Below are positions 1 through 11,085 of a DNA stretch of 64,000 bases, piece by piece. Source of the DNA: Viola odorata (taxonomy: Eukaryota; Streptophyta; Magnoliopsida; Malpighiales; Violaceae); the NCBI GenBank assembly GCA_963691705.1, contig OY829541.1, forward strand, positions 16,548,564-16,612,563, written 5' to 3'. Under the pieces are notes generated by a model. The model saw nothing but the letters and a program-made list of their open reading frames with translations. It had not been told where the DNA came from and ran no database searches. Positions within the stretch are counted from its first letter, which is position 1. The number at the start of each line of letters is the position of its first letter. A program made the translations under genes and the position numbers.

Positions 1-288
1 TGCCCTACGGCATGCCAACTTTCAATTTCAGTTTCAATTTCTAGACCATGCCCGACGGCATGTCAACTTTCAATTTCAATTTCTAGACCATGCCCAATCG
101 GCATGTCAAATTTCATAACTTCAATTTCTAAACCATACCCAACGGCATATCAAATTTCAATTTCAATTTCTAGACCATGCCCAACGGCATGTCAAATTTC
201 AATTTCAATTTCTAGACCATGCCCAACGGCATGTCACATTCCAATTTCTAATCCATGCCCAAACGGCATGTCAAATTTCAATTTCTAA
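1..288 (+). repeat. Partial landmark block at the left edge
   Basis: The window opens inside the 48-bp monomer of a landmark block. It matches 7884 onward (B type: catgcc after the ctac spacer and an acggcatatc monomer at about 142-152), so the block would begin about 122 bp before the window. The B-to-A spacing implied (1,399 bp to the block at 1277) equals that of the later pairs 11086/12485, 14367/15766 and 17324/18723. This shows the array continues leftward beyond the window. Confidence 0.85.
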
Positions 289-289
289 T

Positions 290-319
290 CCATGCCCAAA
301 CGACATGTCAATTTCATAA
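290..319 (+). repeat. Truncated 30-bp monomer with altered dyad arm
   Basis: This monomer reads ccatgcccaaacgacatg then tcaatttcataa and stops, with the next core starting directly at 320. It has lost the final aatttc hexamers and has gacatg in place of ggcatg in the right arm. The following core has cagcatg, another arm variant. The same 30-bp monomer sits just after the landmark blocks (for example 1689-1718), so it is a fixed part of the higher-order unit and not a random deletion. Confidence 0.85.
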
Positions 320-1274
320 CCATGCCCAACAGCATGTCAACTTTCAATTTCAATTTCTAGACCATGCCCAATCGGCATGTCAAATTTCATAACTTCAATT
401 TCTAAACCATGCCCAACGGGATATAAAATTTCAATTTCCATTTCTAGACCATGCCCAACGGCATGTCACATTCCAATATCTAATCCATGCCCAAACGGCT
501 TGTCAATTTCATAATTTTAATTTCTAAGCCATGCCCAACGGCATGTCAACTTTCAATTTCAATTTCTAGATCATGCCCAGCGGCATGTCAAATTTCAATT
601 TCAATTTCTAAACCATGCCCAATCGGCATATAAAATTTCAATTTCTAATCCATGCCCAAACTGCATGTCAATTTCATAATTTCAATTTCTAATCCATGCC
701 CAATCGGCATGTCAAATTTCAATTTCAATATCTATACCATGCCCAACGGCATGCCACACTCCAATTTCTAATCCATGCCCAAACGACATGTCAATTTTAT
801 AATTTCAATTTCTAAACCATGCCCAATCGGCATGTCAAATTCCAATTTCTAATCCATGCCCAAACGGCATGTCAATTACATAATTTCAATTTCTAAACCA
901 TGCCCAATCGGCATGTCAAATTTCAATTTCTAATCCATGCCGAAACGGCATGTCAATTTCATAATTTCAATTTCTAAACCATGCCCAACGGCATGTCAAC
1001 TTTCAATTTCAATTTCTAGACCATGCCTAATCGGCATGTCAAATTTCATAACTTCAATTTCTAGACCATGCCCAACGGCATGTCAAATTTCATAACTTCA
1101 ATTTCTAGACCATGCCCAACGGCATGTCAATTTCATAACTTCAATTTCTAGACCATGCCCAACGGCATGTTAAATTTCAATTTCAATTTCTAGACCATGC
1201 CCAACGGCATGTCACATTCCAATTTCTAATCCATGCCCAAACGGCATGTCAATTTCATAATTTCAATTTCTAAG

Positions 1275-1718
1275 CCATGCCCAACGGCATGTCAAATTTC
1301 AATTTCAATATATATACCATGCCCATCGGCATGTCAAATTTCAATTTCTACTCCATGCCCAAACGGCATGTCAATTTCATAATTTCAATTTCTAAGCCAT
1401 GCCCTACGGCATGCAAACTTTCAATTTCAGTTTCAATTTCTAGACCATGCCCGACGGCATGTCAACTTTCAATTTCAATTTCTAGACCATGCCCAATCGG
1501 CATGTCAAATTTCATAACTTCAATTTCTAAACCATACCCAACGGCACATCAAATTTCAATTTCAATTTCTAGACCATGCCCAACGGCATGTCAAATTTCA
1601 ATTTCAATTTCTAGACCATGCCCAACGGCATGTCACATTCCAATTTCTAATCCATGCCCAAACGGCATGTCAAATTTCAATTTCTAATCCATGCCCAAAC
1701 GACATGTCAATTTCATAA
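1275..1718 (+). repeat. Landmark block, worked monomer decomposition
   Basis: Core starts fall at 1275, 1317, 1353, 1397, 1445, 1487, 1532, 1574, 1616, 1652 and 1689, giving lengths 42, 36, 44, 48, 42, 45, 42, 42, 36, 37 and then a truncated 30-bp monomer. Because most lengths are multiples of three, a 136-codon frame stays open from 1277 to 1687; the 37-bp monomer ends it. Frame starts of the intact copies are 1277, 3651, 5706, 7761, 9204, 11086, 12485, 14367, 15766, 17324, 18723, 24719, 31048, 33841, 37596, 41309, 46077, 48870, 52625 and 56338. In six copies (31048, 33841, 37596, 46077, 48870, 52625) the first codon is gtg. I treat it as an HOR marker, not a gene. Confidence 0.9.
1574..1615 (+). 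repeat. Representative 42-bp monomer (commonest class)
   Basis: Model monomer: a perfect inverted repeat catgcc/ggcatg around the 4-base spacer caac, then tcaa, then three aatttc-type hexamers, then taga. The junction with the next monomer creates tctaga, an XbaI site, so many monomers carry this site at the same place. CATG occurs twice per core. Four such monomers span 168 bp, close to a nucleosome with a short linker, though this is only arithmetic. Other classes derive from this one by gain or loss of a hexamer, a spacer base, or a cataa insertion in the tail. Confidence 0.95.
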
Positions 1719-2592
1719 CCATGCCCAACAGCATGTCAACTTTCAATTTCAATTTCTAGACCATGCCCAATCGGTATGTCAAATTTCATAACTTCAATTT
1801 CTAAACCATGCCCAACGGCATATCAAATTTCAATTTCCATTTCTAGACCATGCCCAACGGCATGTCACAATCCAATATCTAATCCATGCCCAAACGGCAT
1901 GTCAATTTCATAATTTCAATTTCTAAGCCATGCCCAACGGCATGTCAACTTTCAATTTCAATTTCTAGACCATGCCCAATCGGCATGTCGAATTTCATAA
2001 TTTCAATTTCTAAACCATGCCCAACGGCATGTCAAATTCCAATTTCAATTTCTAGACCATGCCCAACGGCATGTCAAATTTTAATTTCAATTTCTAGACC
2101 ATGCCCAACGGCATGTCACACTCCAATTTCTAATCCATGCCCAAACGGCATGTCAATTTTATAATTTCAATTTCTAAACCATGCCCAATCGGCATGTCAA
2201 ATTTCAATTTCTAATCCATGCCCAAACGGCATGTCACATTCCAATATCTAATCCATGCCCAAACGGCATGTCAATTTCATAATTTTAATTTCTAAGCCAT
2301 GCCCAACGGCATGTCAACTTTCAATTTCAAATTCTAGACCATGCTCAATCGGCATGTCAAATTTCATAACTTCAATTTCTAAACCATGCCCAACGGCATG
2401 TCAAATTTCAATTTCAATTTCTAATCCATGCCCAAACGGCATGTCACATTCCAATATCTAATCCATGCCCAAACGACATGTCAATTTCATAATTTCAATT
2501 TCTAAGCGATGCCCAAAGGCATGCCAACTTTCAATTTCAATTTCTAGACCATACCCAACGGCATGTCAAATTTCAATTTCATTTTCTAGACC

Positions 2593-5019
2593 ATACCCAA
2601 CGGCATGTCACATTCCAATTTCTAATCCATGCCCAAACGGCATGTCAAATTTCAATTTCTAATCCATGCCCAAACGACATGTCAATTTCATAACCATGCC
2701 CAACAGCATGTCAACTTTCAATTTCAATTTCTAGACCATGCCCAATCGGCATGTCAAATTTCATAACTTCAATTTCTAAACCATGCCCAACGGGATATAA
2801 AATTTCAATTTCCATTTCTAGACCATGCCCAACGGCATGTCACATTCCAATATCTAATCCATGCCCAAACGGCTTGTCAATTTCATAATTTTAATTTCTA
2901 AGCCATGCCCAACGGCATGTCAACTTTCAATTTCAATTTCTAGATCATGCCCAGCGGCATGTCAAATTTCAATTTCAATTTCTAAACCATGCCCAATCGG
3001 CATATAAAATTTCAATTTCTAATCCATGCCCAAACTGCATATCAATTTCATAATTTCAATTTCTAATCCATGCCCAATCGGCATGTCAAATTTCAATTTC
3101 AATATCTATACCATGCCCAACGGCATGCCACACTCCAATTTCTAATCCATGCCCAAACGGCATGTCAATTTTATAATTTCAATTTCTAAACCATGCCCAA
3201 TCGGCATGTCAAATTCCAATTTCTAATCCATGCCCAAACGGCATGTCAATTACATAATTTCAATTTCTAAACCATGCCCAATCGGCATGTCAAATTTCAA
3301 TTTCTAATCCATGCCGAAACGGCATGTCAATTTCATAATTTCAATTTCTAAACCATGCCCAACGGCATGTCAACTTTCAATTTCAATTTCTAGACCATGC
3401 CTAATCGGCATGTCAAATTTCATAACTTCAATTTCTAGACCATGCCCAACGGCATGTCAAATTTCATAACTTCAATTTCTAGACCATGCCCAACGGCATG
3501 TCAATTTCATAACTTCAATTTCTAGACCATGCCCAACGGCATGTTAAATTTCAATTTCAATTTCTAGACCATGCCCAACGGCATGTCACATTCCAATTTC
3601 TAATCCATGCCCAAACGGCATGTCAATTTCATAATTTCAATTTCTAAGCCATGCCCAACGGCATGTCAAATTTCAATTTCAATATATATACCATGCCCAT
3701 CGGCATGTCAAATTTCAATTTCTACTCCATGCCCAAACGGCATGTCAATTTCATAATTTCAATTTCTAAGCCATGCCCTACGGCATGCAAACTTTCAATT
3801 TCAGTTTCAATTTCTAGACCATGCCCGACGGCATGTCAACTTTCAATTTCAATTTCTAGACCATGCCCAATCGGCATGTCAAATTTCATAACTTCAATTT
3901 CTAAACCATACCCAACGGCACATCAAATTTCAATTTCAATTTCTAGACCATGCCCAACGACATGTCAAATTTCAATTTCAATTTCTAGACCATGCCCAAC
4001 GGCATGTCACATTCCAATTTCTAATCCATGCCCAAACGGCATGTCAAATTTCAATTTCTAATCCATGCCCAAACGACATGTCAATTTCATAACCATGCCC
4101 AACAGCATGTCAACTTTCAATTTCAATTTCTAGACCATGCCCAATCGGTATGTCGAATTTCATAACTTCAATTTCTAAACCATGCCCAACGGCATATCAA
4201 ATTTCAATTTCCATTTCTAGACCATGCCCAACGGCATGTCACAATCCAATATCTAATCCATGCCCAAACGGCATGTCAATTTCATAATTTCAATTTCTAA
4301 GCCATGCCCAACGGCATGTCAACTTTCAATTTCAATTTCTAGACCATGCCCAATCGGCATGTCGAATTTCATAATTTCAATTTCTAAACCATGCCCAACG
4401 GCATGTCAAATTCCAATTTCAATTTCTAGACCATGCCCAACGGCATGTCAAATTTTAATTTCAATTTCTAGACCATGCCCAACGGCATGTCACACTCCAA
4501 TTTCTAATCCATGCCCAAACGGCATGTCAATTTTATAATTTCAATTTCTAAACCATGCCCAATCGGCATGTCAAATTTCAATTTCTAATCCATGCCCAAA
4601 CGGCATGTCACATTCCAATATCTAATCCATGCCCAAACGGCATGTCAATTTCATAATTTTAATTTCTAAGCCATGCCCAACGGCATGTCAACTTTCAATT
4701 TCAAATTCTAGACCATGCTCAATCGGCATGTCAAATTTCATAACTTCAATTTCTAAACCATGCCCAACGGCATGTCAAATTTCAATTTCAATTTCTAATC
4801 CATGCCCAAACGGCATGTCACATTCCAATATCTAATCCATGCCCAAACGGCATGTCAATTTCATAATTTCAATTTCTAAGCCATGCCCAAAGGCATGCCA
4901 ACTTTCAATTTCAATTTCTAGACCATACCCAACGGCATGTCAAATTTCAATTTCATTTTCTAGACCATACCCAACGGCATGTCACATTCCAATTTCTAAT
5001 CCATGCCCAAACGGCATGT
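2593..5019 (+). repeat. 2,374-bp higher-order unit, copy 2
   Basis: Second head-to-tail copy of the preceding unit. Homology to copy 1 continues about 53 bp beyond one full period and ends near 5019, where catgtt replaces catgtc and a different monomer series follows. Its right part is also the first copy of the 2,055-bp repeat, so two amplification events overlap here. Confidence 0.82.
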
Positions 5020-5705
5020 TGATTTCATAATTTCAATTTCTAAACCATGCCCAATCAGCATGTCAAATTTCAATTTCTAAACCATGCCCAACGGCATGTC
5101 AACTTTCAATTTCAATTTCTAGACCATGCCCAACGGCATGTCAAATTTCAATTTCAATTTCTAGACCATGCCCAATGGCATGTCACACTCCAATTTCTAA
5201 TCCATGCCCAAACGACATGTCAATTTTATAATTTCAATTTCTAAACCATGCCCAATCGGCATGTCAAATTCCAATTTCTAATCCATGCCCAAACGGCATG
5301 TCAATTACATAATTTCAATTTCTAAACCATGCCCAATCGGCATGTCAAATTCCAATTTCTAATCCATGCCCAAACGGCATGTCAATTTCATAATTTCAAT
5401 TTCTAAACCATGCCCAACGGCATGTCAACATTCAATTTCAATTTCTAGACCATGCCTAATCGGCATGTCAAATTTCATAACTTCAATTTCTAGACCATGC
5501 CCAACGGCATGTCAAATTTCATAACTTCAATTTCTAGACCATGCCCAACGGCATATCAATTTCATAACTTCAATTTCTAGACCATGCCCAACGGCATGTT
5601 AAATTTCAATTTCAATTTCTAGACCATGCCCAACGGCATGTCACATTCCAATTTCTAATCCATGCCCAAACGGCATGTCAATTTCATAATTTCAATTTCT
5701 AAGCC
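3651..5705 (+). repeat. 2,055-bp higher-order unit, copy 1
   Basis: Landmark 3651 recurs at 5706 and 7761, exactly 2,055 bp apart. Paired internal blocks are 4260/6315, 4839/6894 and 5047/7102. The unit contains a monomer series (about 5040-5245) with a cagcatg core and a catgcccaatggcatg core, which is absent from the 2,374-bp unit to its left. It therefore looks like a recombinant between neighbouring unit types. Confidence 0.85.
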
Positions 5706-7760
5706 ATGCCCAACGGCATGTCAAATTTCAATTTCAATATATATACCATGCCCATCGGCATGTCAAATTTCAATTTCTACTCCATGCCCAAACGGCATGT
5801 CAATTTCATAATTTCAATTTCTAAGCCATGCCCTACGGCATGCAAACTTTCAATTTCAGTTTCAATTTCTAGACCATGCCCGACGGCATGTCAACTTTCA
5901 ATTTCAATTTCTAGACCATGCCCAATCGGCATGTCAAATTTCATAACTTCAATTTCTAAACCATACCCAACGGCACATCAAATTTCAATTTCAATTTCTA
6001 GACCATGCCCAACGGCATGTCAAATTTCAATTTCAATTTCTAGACCATGCCCAACGGCATGTCACATTCCAATTTCTAATCCATGCCCAAACGGCATGTC
6101 AAATTTCAATTTCTAATCCATGCCCAAACGACATGTCAATTTCATAACCATGCCCAACAGCATGTCAACTTTCAATTTCAATTTCTAGACCATGCCCAAT
6201 CGGTATGTCGAATTTCATAACTTCAATTTCTAAACCATGCCCAACGGCATATCAAATTTCAATTTCCATTTCTAGACCATGCCCAACGGCATGTCACAAT
6301 CCAATATCTAATCCATGCCCAAACGGCATGTCAATTTCATAATTTCAATTTCTAAGCCATGCCCAACGGCATGTCAACTTTCAATTTCAATTTCTAGACC
6401 ATGCCCAATCGGCATGTCGAATTTCATAATTTCAATTTCTAAACCATGCCCAACGGCATGTCAAATTCCAATTTCAATTTCTAGACCATGCCCAACGGCA
6501 TGTCAAATTTTAATTTCAATTTCTAGACCATGCCCAACGGCATGTCACACTCCAATTTCTAATCCATGCCCAAACGGCATGTCAATTTTATAATTTTAAT
6601 TTCTAAACCATGCCCAATCGGCATGTCAAATTTCAATTTCTAATCCATGCCCAAACGGCATGTCACATTCCAATATCTAATCCATGCCCAAACGGCATGT
6701 CAATTTCATAATTTTAATTTCTAAGCCATGCCCAACGGCATGTCAACTTTCAATTTCAAATTCTAGACCATGCTCAATCGGCATGTGAAATTTCATAACT
6801 TCAATTTCTAAACCATGCCCAACGGCATGTCAAATTTCAATTTCAATTTCTAATCCATGCCCAAACGGCATGTCACATTCCAATATCTAATCCATGCCCA
6901 AACGGCATGTCAATTTTATAATTTCAATTTCTAAGCCATGCCCAAAGGCATGCCAACTTTCAATTTCAATTTCTAGACCATACCCAACGGCATGTCAAAT
7001 TTCAATTTCATTTTCTAGACCATACCCAACGGCATGTCACATTCCAATTTCTAATCCATGCCCAAACGGCATGTTGATTTCATAATTTCAATTTCTAAAC
7101 CATGCCCAATCAGCATGTCAAATTTCAATTTCTAAACCATGCCCAACGGCATGTCAACTTTCAATTTCAATTTCTAGACCATGCCCAACGGCATGTCAAA
7201 TTTCAATTTCAATTTCTAGACCATGCCCAATGGCATGTCACACTCCAATTTCTAATCCATGCCCAAACGACATGTCAATTTTATAATTTCAATTTCTAAA
7301 CCATGCCCAATCGGCATGTCAAATTCCAATTTCTAATCCATGCCCAAACGGCATGTCAATTACATAATTTCAATTTCTAAACCATGCCCAATCGGCATGT
7401 CAAATTCCAATTTCTAATCCATGCCCAAACGGCATGTCAATTTCATAATTTCAATTTCTAAACCATGCCCAACGGCATGTCAACATTCAATTTCAATTTC
7501 TAGACCATGCCTAATCGGCATGTCAAATTTCATAACTTCAATTTCTAGACCATGCCCAACGGCATGTCAAATTTCATAACTTCAATTTCTAGACCATGCC
7601 CAACGGCATATCAATTTCATAACTTCAATTTCTAGACCATGCCCAACGGCATGTTAAATTTCAATTTCAATTTCTAGACCATGCCCAACGGCATGTCACA
7701 TTCCAATTTCTAATCCATGCCCAAACGGCATGTCAATTTCAAAATTTCAATTTCTAAGCC
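5706..7760 (+). repeat. 2,055-bp higher-order unit, copy 2
   Basis: Second copy of the 2,055-bp unit. Private changes visible here include ttttaattt near 6595, gcatgtgaaa near 6786, and tttcaaaattt near 7741. Its end runs into a B-type landmark block at 7761, which differs from the A type in having acgccatg in the first core and tatctata in place of tatatata. Confidence 0.85.
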
Positions 7761-8948
7761 ATGCCCAACGCCATGTCAAATTTCAATTTCAATATCTATA
7801 CCATGCCCATCGGCATGTCAAATTTCAATTTCTACTCCATGCCCAAACGGCATGTCAATTTCATAATTTCAATTTCTAAGCCATGCCCTACGGCATGCCA
7901 ACTTTCAATTTCAGTTTCAATTTCTAGACCATGCCCGACGGCATGTCAACTTTCAATTTCAATTTCTAGACCATGCCCAATCGGCATGTCAAATTTCATA
8001 ACTTCAATTTCTAAACCATACCCAACGGCATATCAAATTTCAATTTCAATTTCTAGACCATGCCCAACGGCATGTCAAATTTCAATTTCAATTTCTAGAC
8101 CATGCCCAACGGCATGTCACATTCCAATTTCTAATCCATGCCCAAACGGCATGTCAAATTTCAATTTCTAATCCATGCCCAAACGACATGTCAATTTCAT
8201 AACCATGCCCAACAGCATGTCAACTTTCAATTTCAATTTCTAGACCATGCCCAATCGGCATGTCAAATTTCATAACTTCAATTTCTAAACCATGCCCAAC
8301 GGGATATAAAATTTCAATTTCCATTTCTAGACCATGCCCAACGGCATGTCACATTCCAATATCTAATCCATGCCCAAACGGCTTGTCAATTTCATAATTT
8401 TAATTTCTAAGCCATGCCCAACGGCATGTCAACTTTCAATTTCAATTTCTAGATCATGCCCAGCGGCATGTCAAATTTCAATTTCAATTTCTAAACCATG
8501 CCCAATCGGCATATAAAATTTCAATTTCTAATCCATGCCCAAACTGCATGTCAATTTCATAATTTCAATTTCTAATCCATGCCCAATCGGCATGTCAAAT
8601 TTCAATTTCAATATCTATACCATGCCCAACGGCATGCCACACTCCAATTTCTAATCCATGCCCAAACGGCATGTCAATTTTATAATTTCAATTTCTAAAC
8701 CATGCCCAATCGGCATGTCAAATTCCAATTTCTAATCCATGCCCAAACGGCATGTCAATTACATAATTTCAATTTCTAAACCATGCCCAATCGGCATGTC
8801 AAATTTCAATTTCTAATCCATGCCGAAACGGCATGTCAATTTCATAATTTCAATTTCTAAACCATGCCCAACGGCATGTCAACTTTCAATTTCAATTTCT
8901 AGACCATGCCTAATCGGCATGTCAAATTTCATAACTTCAATTTCTAGA

Positions 8949-9036
8949 CCATGCCCAACGGCATGTCAAATTTCATAACTTCAATTTCTAGACCATGCCC
9001 AACGGCATGTCAAATTTCATAACTTCAATTTCTAGA
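8949..9036 (+). repeat. Private duplication of a 44-bp monomer
   Basis: Two consecutive identical 44-bp monomers (8949-8992, 8993-9036) of the type with a caac spacer and a tttcataacttc tail. Sister units at about 1068, 12270 and 15555 carry one copy at this place. This single event explains the 1,443 versus 1,399 bp landmark spacing. Confidence 0.85.
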
Positions 9037-10798
9037 CCATGCCCAACGGCATGTCAATTTCATAACTTCAATTTCAAGACCATGCCCAACGGCATGTTAA
9101 ATTTCAATTTCAATTTCTAGACCATGCCCAACGGCATGTCACATTCCAATTTCTAATCCATGCCCAAACGGCATGTCAATTTCATAATTTCAATTTCTAA
9201 GCCATGCCCAACGGCATGTCAAATTTCAATTTCAATATATATACCATGCCCATCGGCATGTCAAATTTCAATTTCTACTCCATGCCCAAACGGCATGTCA
9301 ATTTCATAATTTCAATTTCTAAGCCATGCCCTACGGCATGCAAACTTTCAATTTCAGTTTCAATTTCTAGACCATGCCCGACGGCATGTCAACTTTCAAT
9401 TTCAATTTCTAGACCATGCCCAATCGGCATGTCAAATTTCATAACTTCAATTTCTAAACCATACCCAACGGCACATCAAATTTCAATTTCAATTTCTAGA
9501 CCATGCCCAACGGCATGTCAAATTTCAATTTCAATTTCTAGACCATGCCCAACGGCATGTCACATTCCAATTTCTAATCCATGCCCAAACGGCATGTCAA
9601 ATTTCAATTTCTAATCCATGCCCAAACGACATGTCAATTTCATAACCATGCCCAACAGCATGTCAACTTTCAATTTCAATTTCTAGACCATGCCCAATCG
9701 CTATGTCGAATTTCATAACTTCAATTTCTAAACCATGCCCAACGGCATATCAAATTTCAATTTCCATTTCTAGACCATGCCCAACGGCATGTCACAATCC
9801 AATATCTAATCCATGCCCAAACGGCATGTCAATTTCATAATTTCAATTTCTAAGCCATGCCCAACGGCATGTCAACTTTCAATTTCAATTTCTAGACCAT
9901 GCCCAATCGGCATGTCGAATTTCATAATTTCAATTTCTAAACCATGCCCAACGGCATGTCAAATTCCAATTTCAATTTCTAGACCATGCCCAACGGCATG
10001 TCAAATTTTAATTTCAATTTCTAGACCATGCCCAACGGCATGTCACACTCCAATTTCTAATCCATGCCCAAACGGCATGTCAATTTTATAATTTCAATTT
10101 CTAAACCATGCCCAATCGGCATGTCAAATTTCAATTTCTAATCCATGCCCAAACGGCATGTCACATTCCAATATCTAATCCATGCCCAAACGGCATGTCA
10201 ATTTCATAATTTTAATTTCTAAGCCATGCCCAACGGCATGTCAACTTTCAATTTCAAATTCTAGACCATGCTCAATCGGCATGTCAAATTTCATAACTTC
10301 AATTTCTAAACCATGCCCAACGGCATGTCAAATTTCAATTTCAATTTCTAATCCATGCCCAAACGGCATGTCACATTCCAATATCTAATCCATGCCCAAA
10401 CGGCATGTCAATTTCATAATTTCAATTTCTAAGCCATGCCCAAAGGCATGCCAACTTTCAATTTCAATTTCTAGACCATACCCAACGGTATGTCAAATTT
10501 CAATTTCATTTTCTAGACCATACCCAACGGCATGTCACATTCCAATTTCTAATCCATGCCCAAACGGCATGTTGATTTCATAATTTCAATTTCTAAACCA
10601 TGCCCAATCAGCATGTCAAATTTCAATTTCTAAACCATGCCCAACGGCATGTCAACTTTCAATTTCAATTTCTAGACCATGCCCAACGGCATGTCAAATT
10701 TCAATTTCAATTTCTAGACCATGCCCAATGGCATGTCACACTCCAATTTCTAATCCATGCCCAAACGACATGTCAATTTTATAATTTCAATTTCTAAA

Positions 10799-11041
10799 CC
10801 ATGCCCAATCGGCATGTCAAATTCCAATTTCTAATCCATGCCCAAACGGCATGTCAATTACATAATTTCAATTTCTAACCCATGCCCAACCGGCATGTCA
10901 AATTCCAATTTCTAATCCATGCCCAAACGGCATGTCAATTACATAATTTCAATTTCTAAACCATGCCCAATCGGCATGTCAAATTTCAATTTCTAATCCA
11001 TGCCGAAACGGCATGTCAATTTCATAATTTCAATTTCTAAA
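10799..11041 (+). repeat. Three 81-bp dimers (37+44)
   Basis: Cores at 10799, 10880 and 10961 head three 81-bp dimers, each a 37-bp monomer (caatc or caacc spacer, tail ending ctaat) followed by a 44-bp monomer whose tail contains tcaattacata or tcaatttcata. The third dimer carries the extended dyad catgccgaaacggcatg at 10999-11015. The same 81-bp dimer runs recur in other units, for example around 23240-23430 and 29240-29430. Confidence 0.88.
10999..11015. other. Extended dyad catgccgaaacggcatg (7-bp arms)
   Basis: A single c-to-g change in the left part of the core lengthens the inverted repeat from 6 to 7 bp around a 3-base aaa loop. The same sequence recurs at one fixed HOR place (for example 936-952 and 14280-14296). 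In related units it is altered to gacac (about 37347) or caaaac (about 30797), which returns it to 6-bp arms. It could form a hairpin or cruciform or be a site for a dimeric protein; the sequence alone does not decide. Confidence 0.75.
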
Positions 11042-11085
11042 CCATGCCCAACGGCATGTCAACATTCAATTTCAATTTCTAAGCC

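Larger units (their letters stand above)
219..2592 (+). repeat. 2,374-bp higher-order unit, copy 1
   Basis: Positions from about 219 to 2645 match positions 2,374 bp downstream almost base for base. Paired markers include landmark blocks 1277/3651 and open blocks 1886/4260, 2255/4629 and 2465/4839. Upstream of 219 the alignment breaks into different monomer variants. Point differences seen between copies include 1579/3953 (g/a), 1780/4154 (a/g), a cat-g/cat-a change near 669/3043, and a g in aagcgatgcc near 2507 where copy 2 has c. Confidence 0.85.
7761..11085 (+). repeat. 3,281-bp HOR family, unit 1 (3,325 bp, one extra 44-mer)
   Basis: Landmark order B (7761) then A (9204), next B at 11086. 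The unit equals the standard 3,281 bp plus one 44-bp monomer duplicated at 8949-9036. Inside, B-to-A spacing is 1,443 bp against 1,399 bp in sister units. The A-to-B part contains 10182-10388, 10392-10583 and 10600-10797 blocks that recur 3,281 bp downstream. Confidence 0.85.

Noticed and set aside
1311..1318. TATA-like tatatata in A-type landmark blocks as a promoter
   Set aside because: It is a one- to two-base variant of the tatctata tail found in sister monomers, and no transcription unit follows.
1574..1591. Rho-independent terminators or REP-type elements from the inverted repeats
   Set aside because: A 6-bp stem without a following T-run, repeated about 1,500 times with no genes between, does not fit either element.
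1574..1615. Bacterial promoters: the minus strand has ttgaca in most monomers
   Set aside because: ttgaca is just the complement of tgtcaa in the monomer; no matching -10 element at proper spacing and no gene downstream. The whole array is eukaryotic in character.
1277..1687. Series of + strand open frames of 61-136 codons, repeated throughout the window, as a family of real genes
   Set aside because: They translate the satellite monomers (14-residue low-complexity cycles such as RPCPTACQISISIS). They open and close where 44- or 37-bp monomers shift the frame, overlap each other, lack any family resemblance, and some copies lack ATG or are broken. Nothing suggests promoters, introns or codon-level selection.
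10999..11015. CENP-B box, since the 17-bp dyad shares gaaacgg with the box
   Set aside because: The shared heptamer falls two positions out of register with the essential bases, and the required ttcg half is absent.
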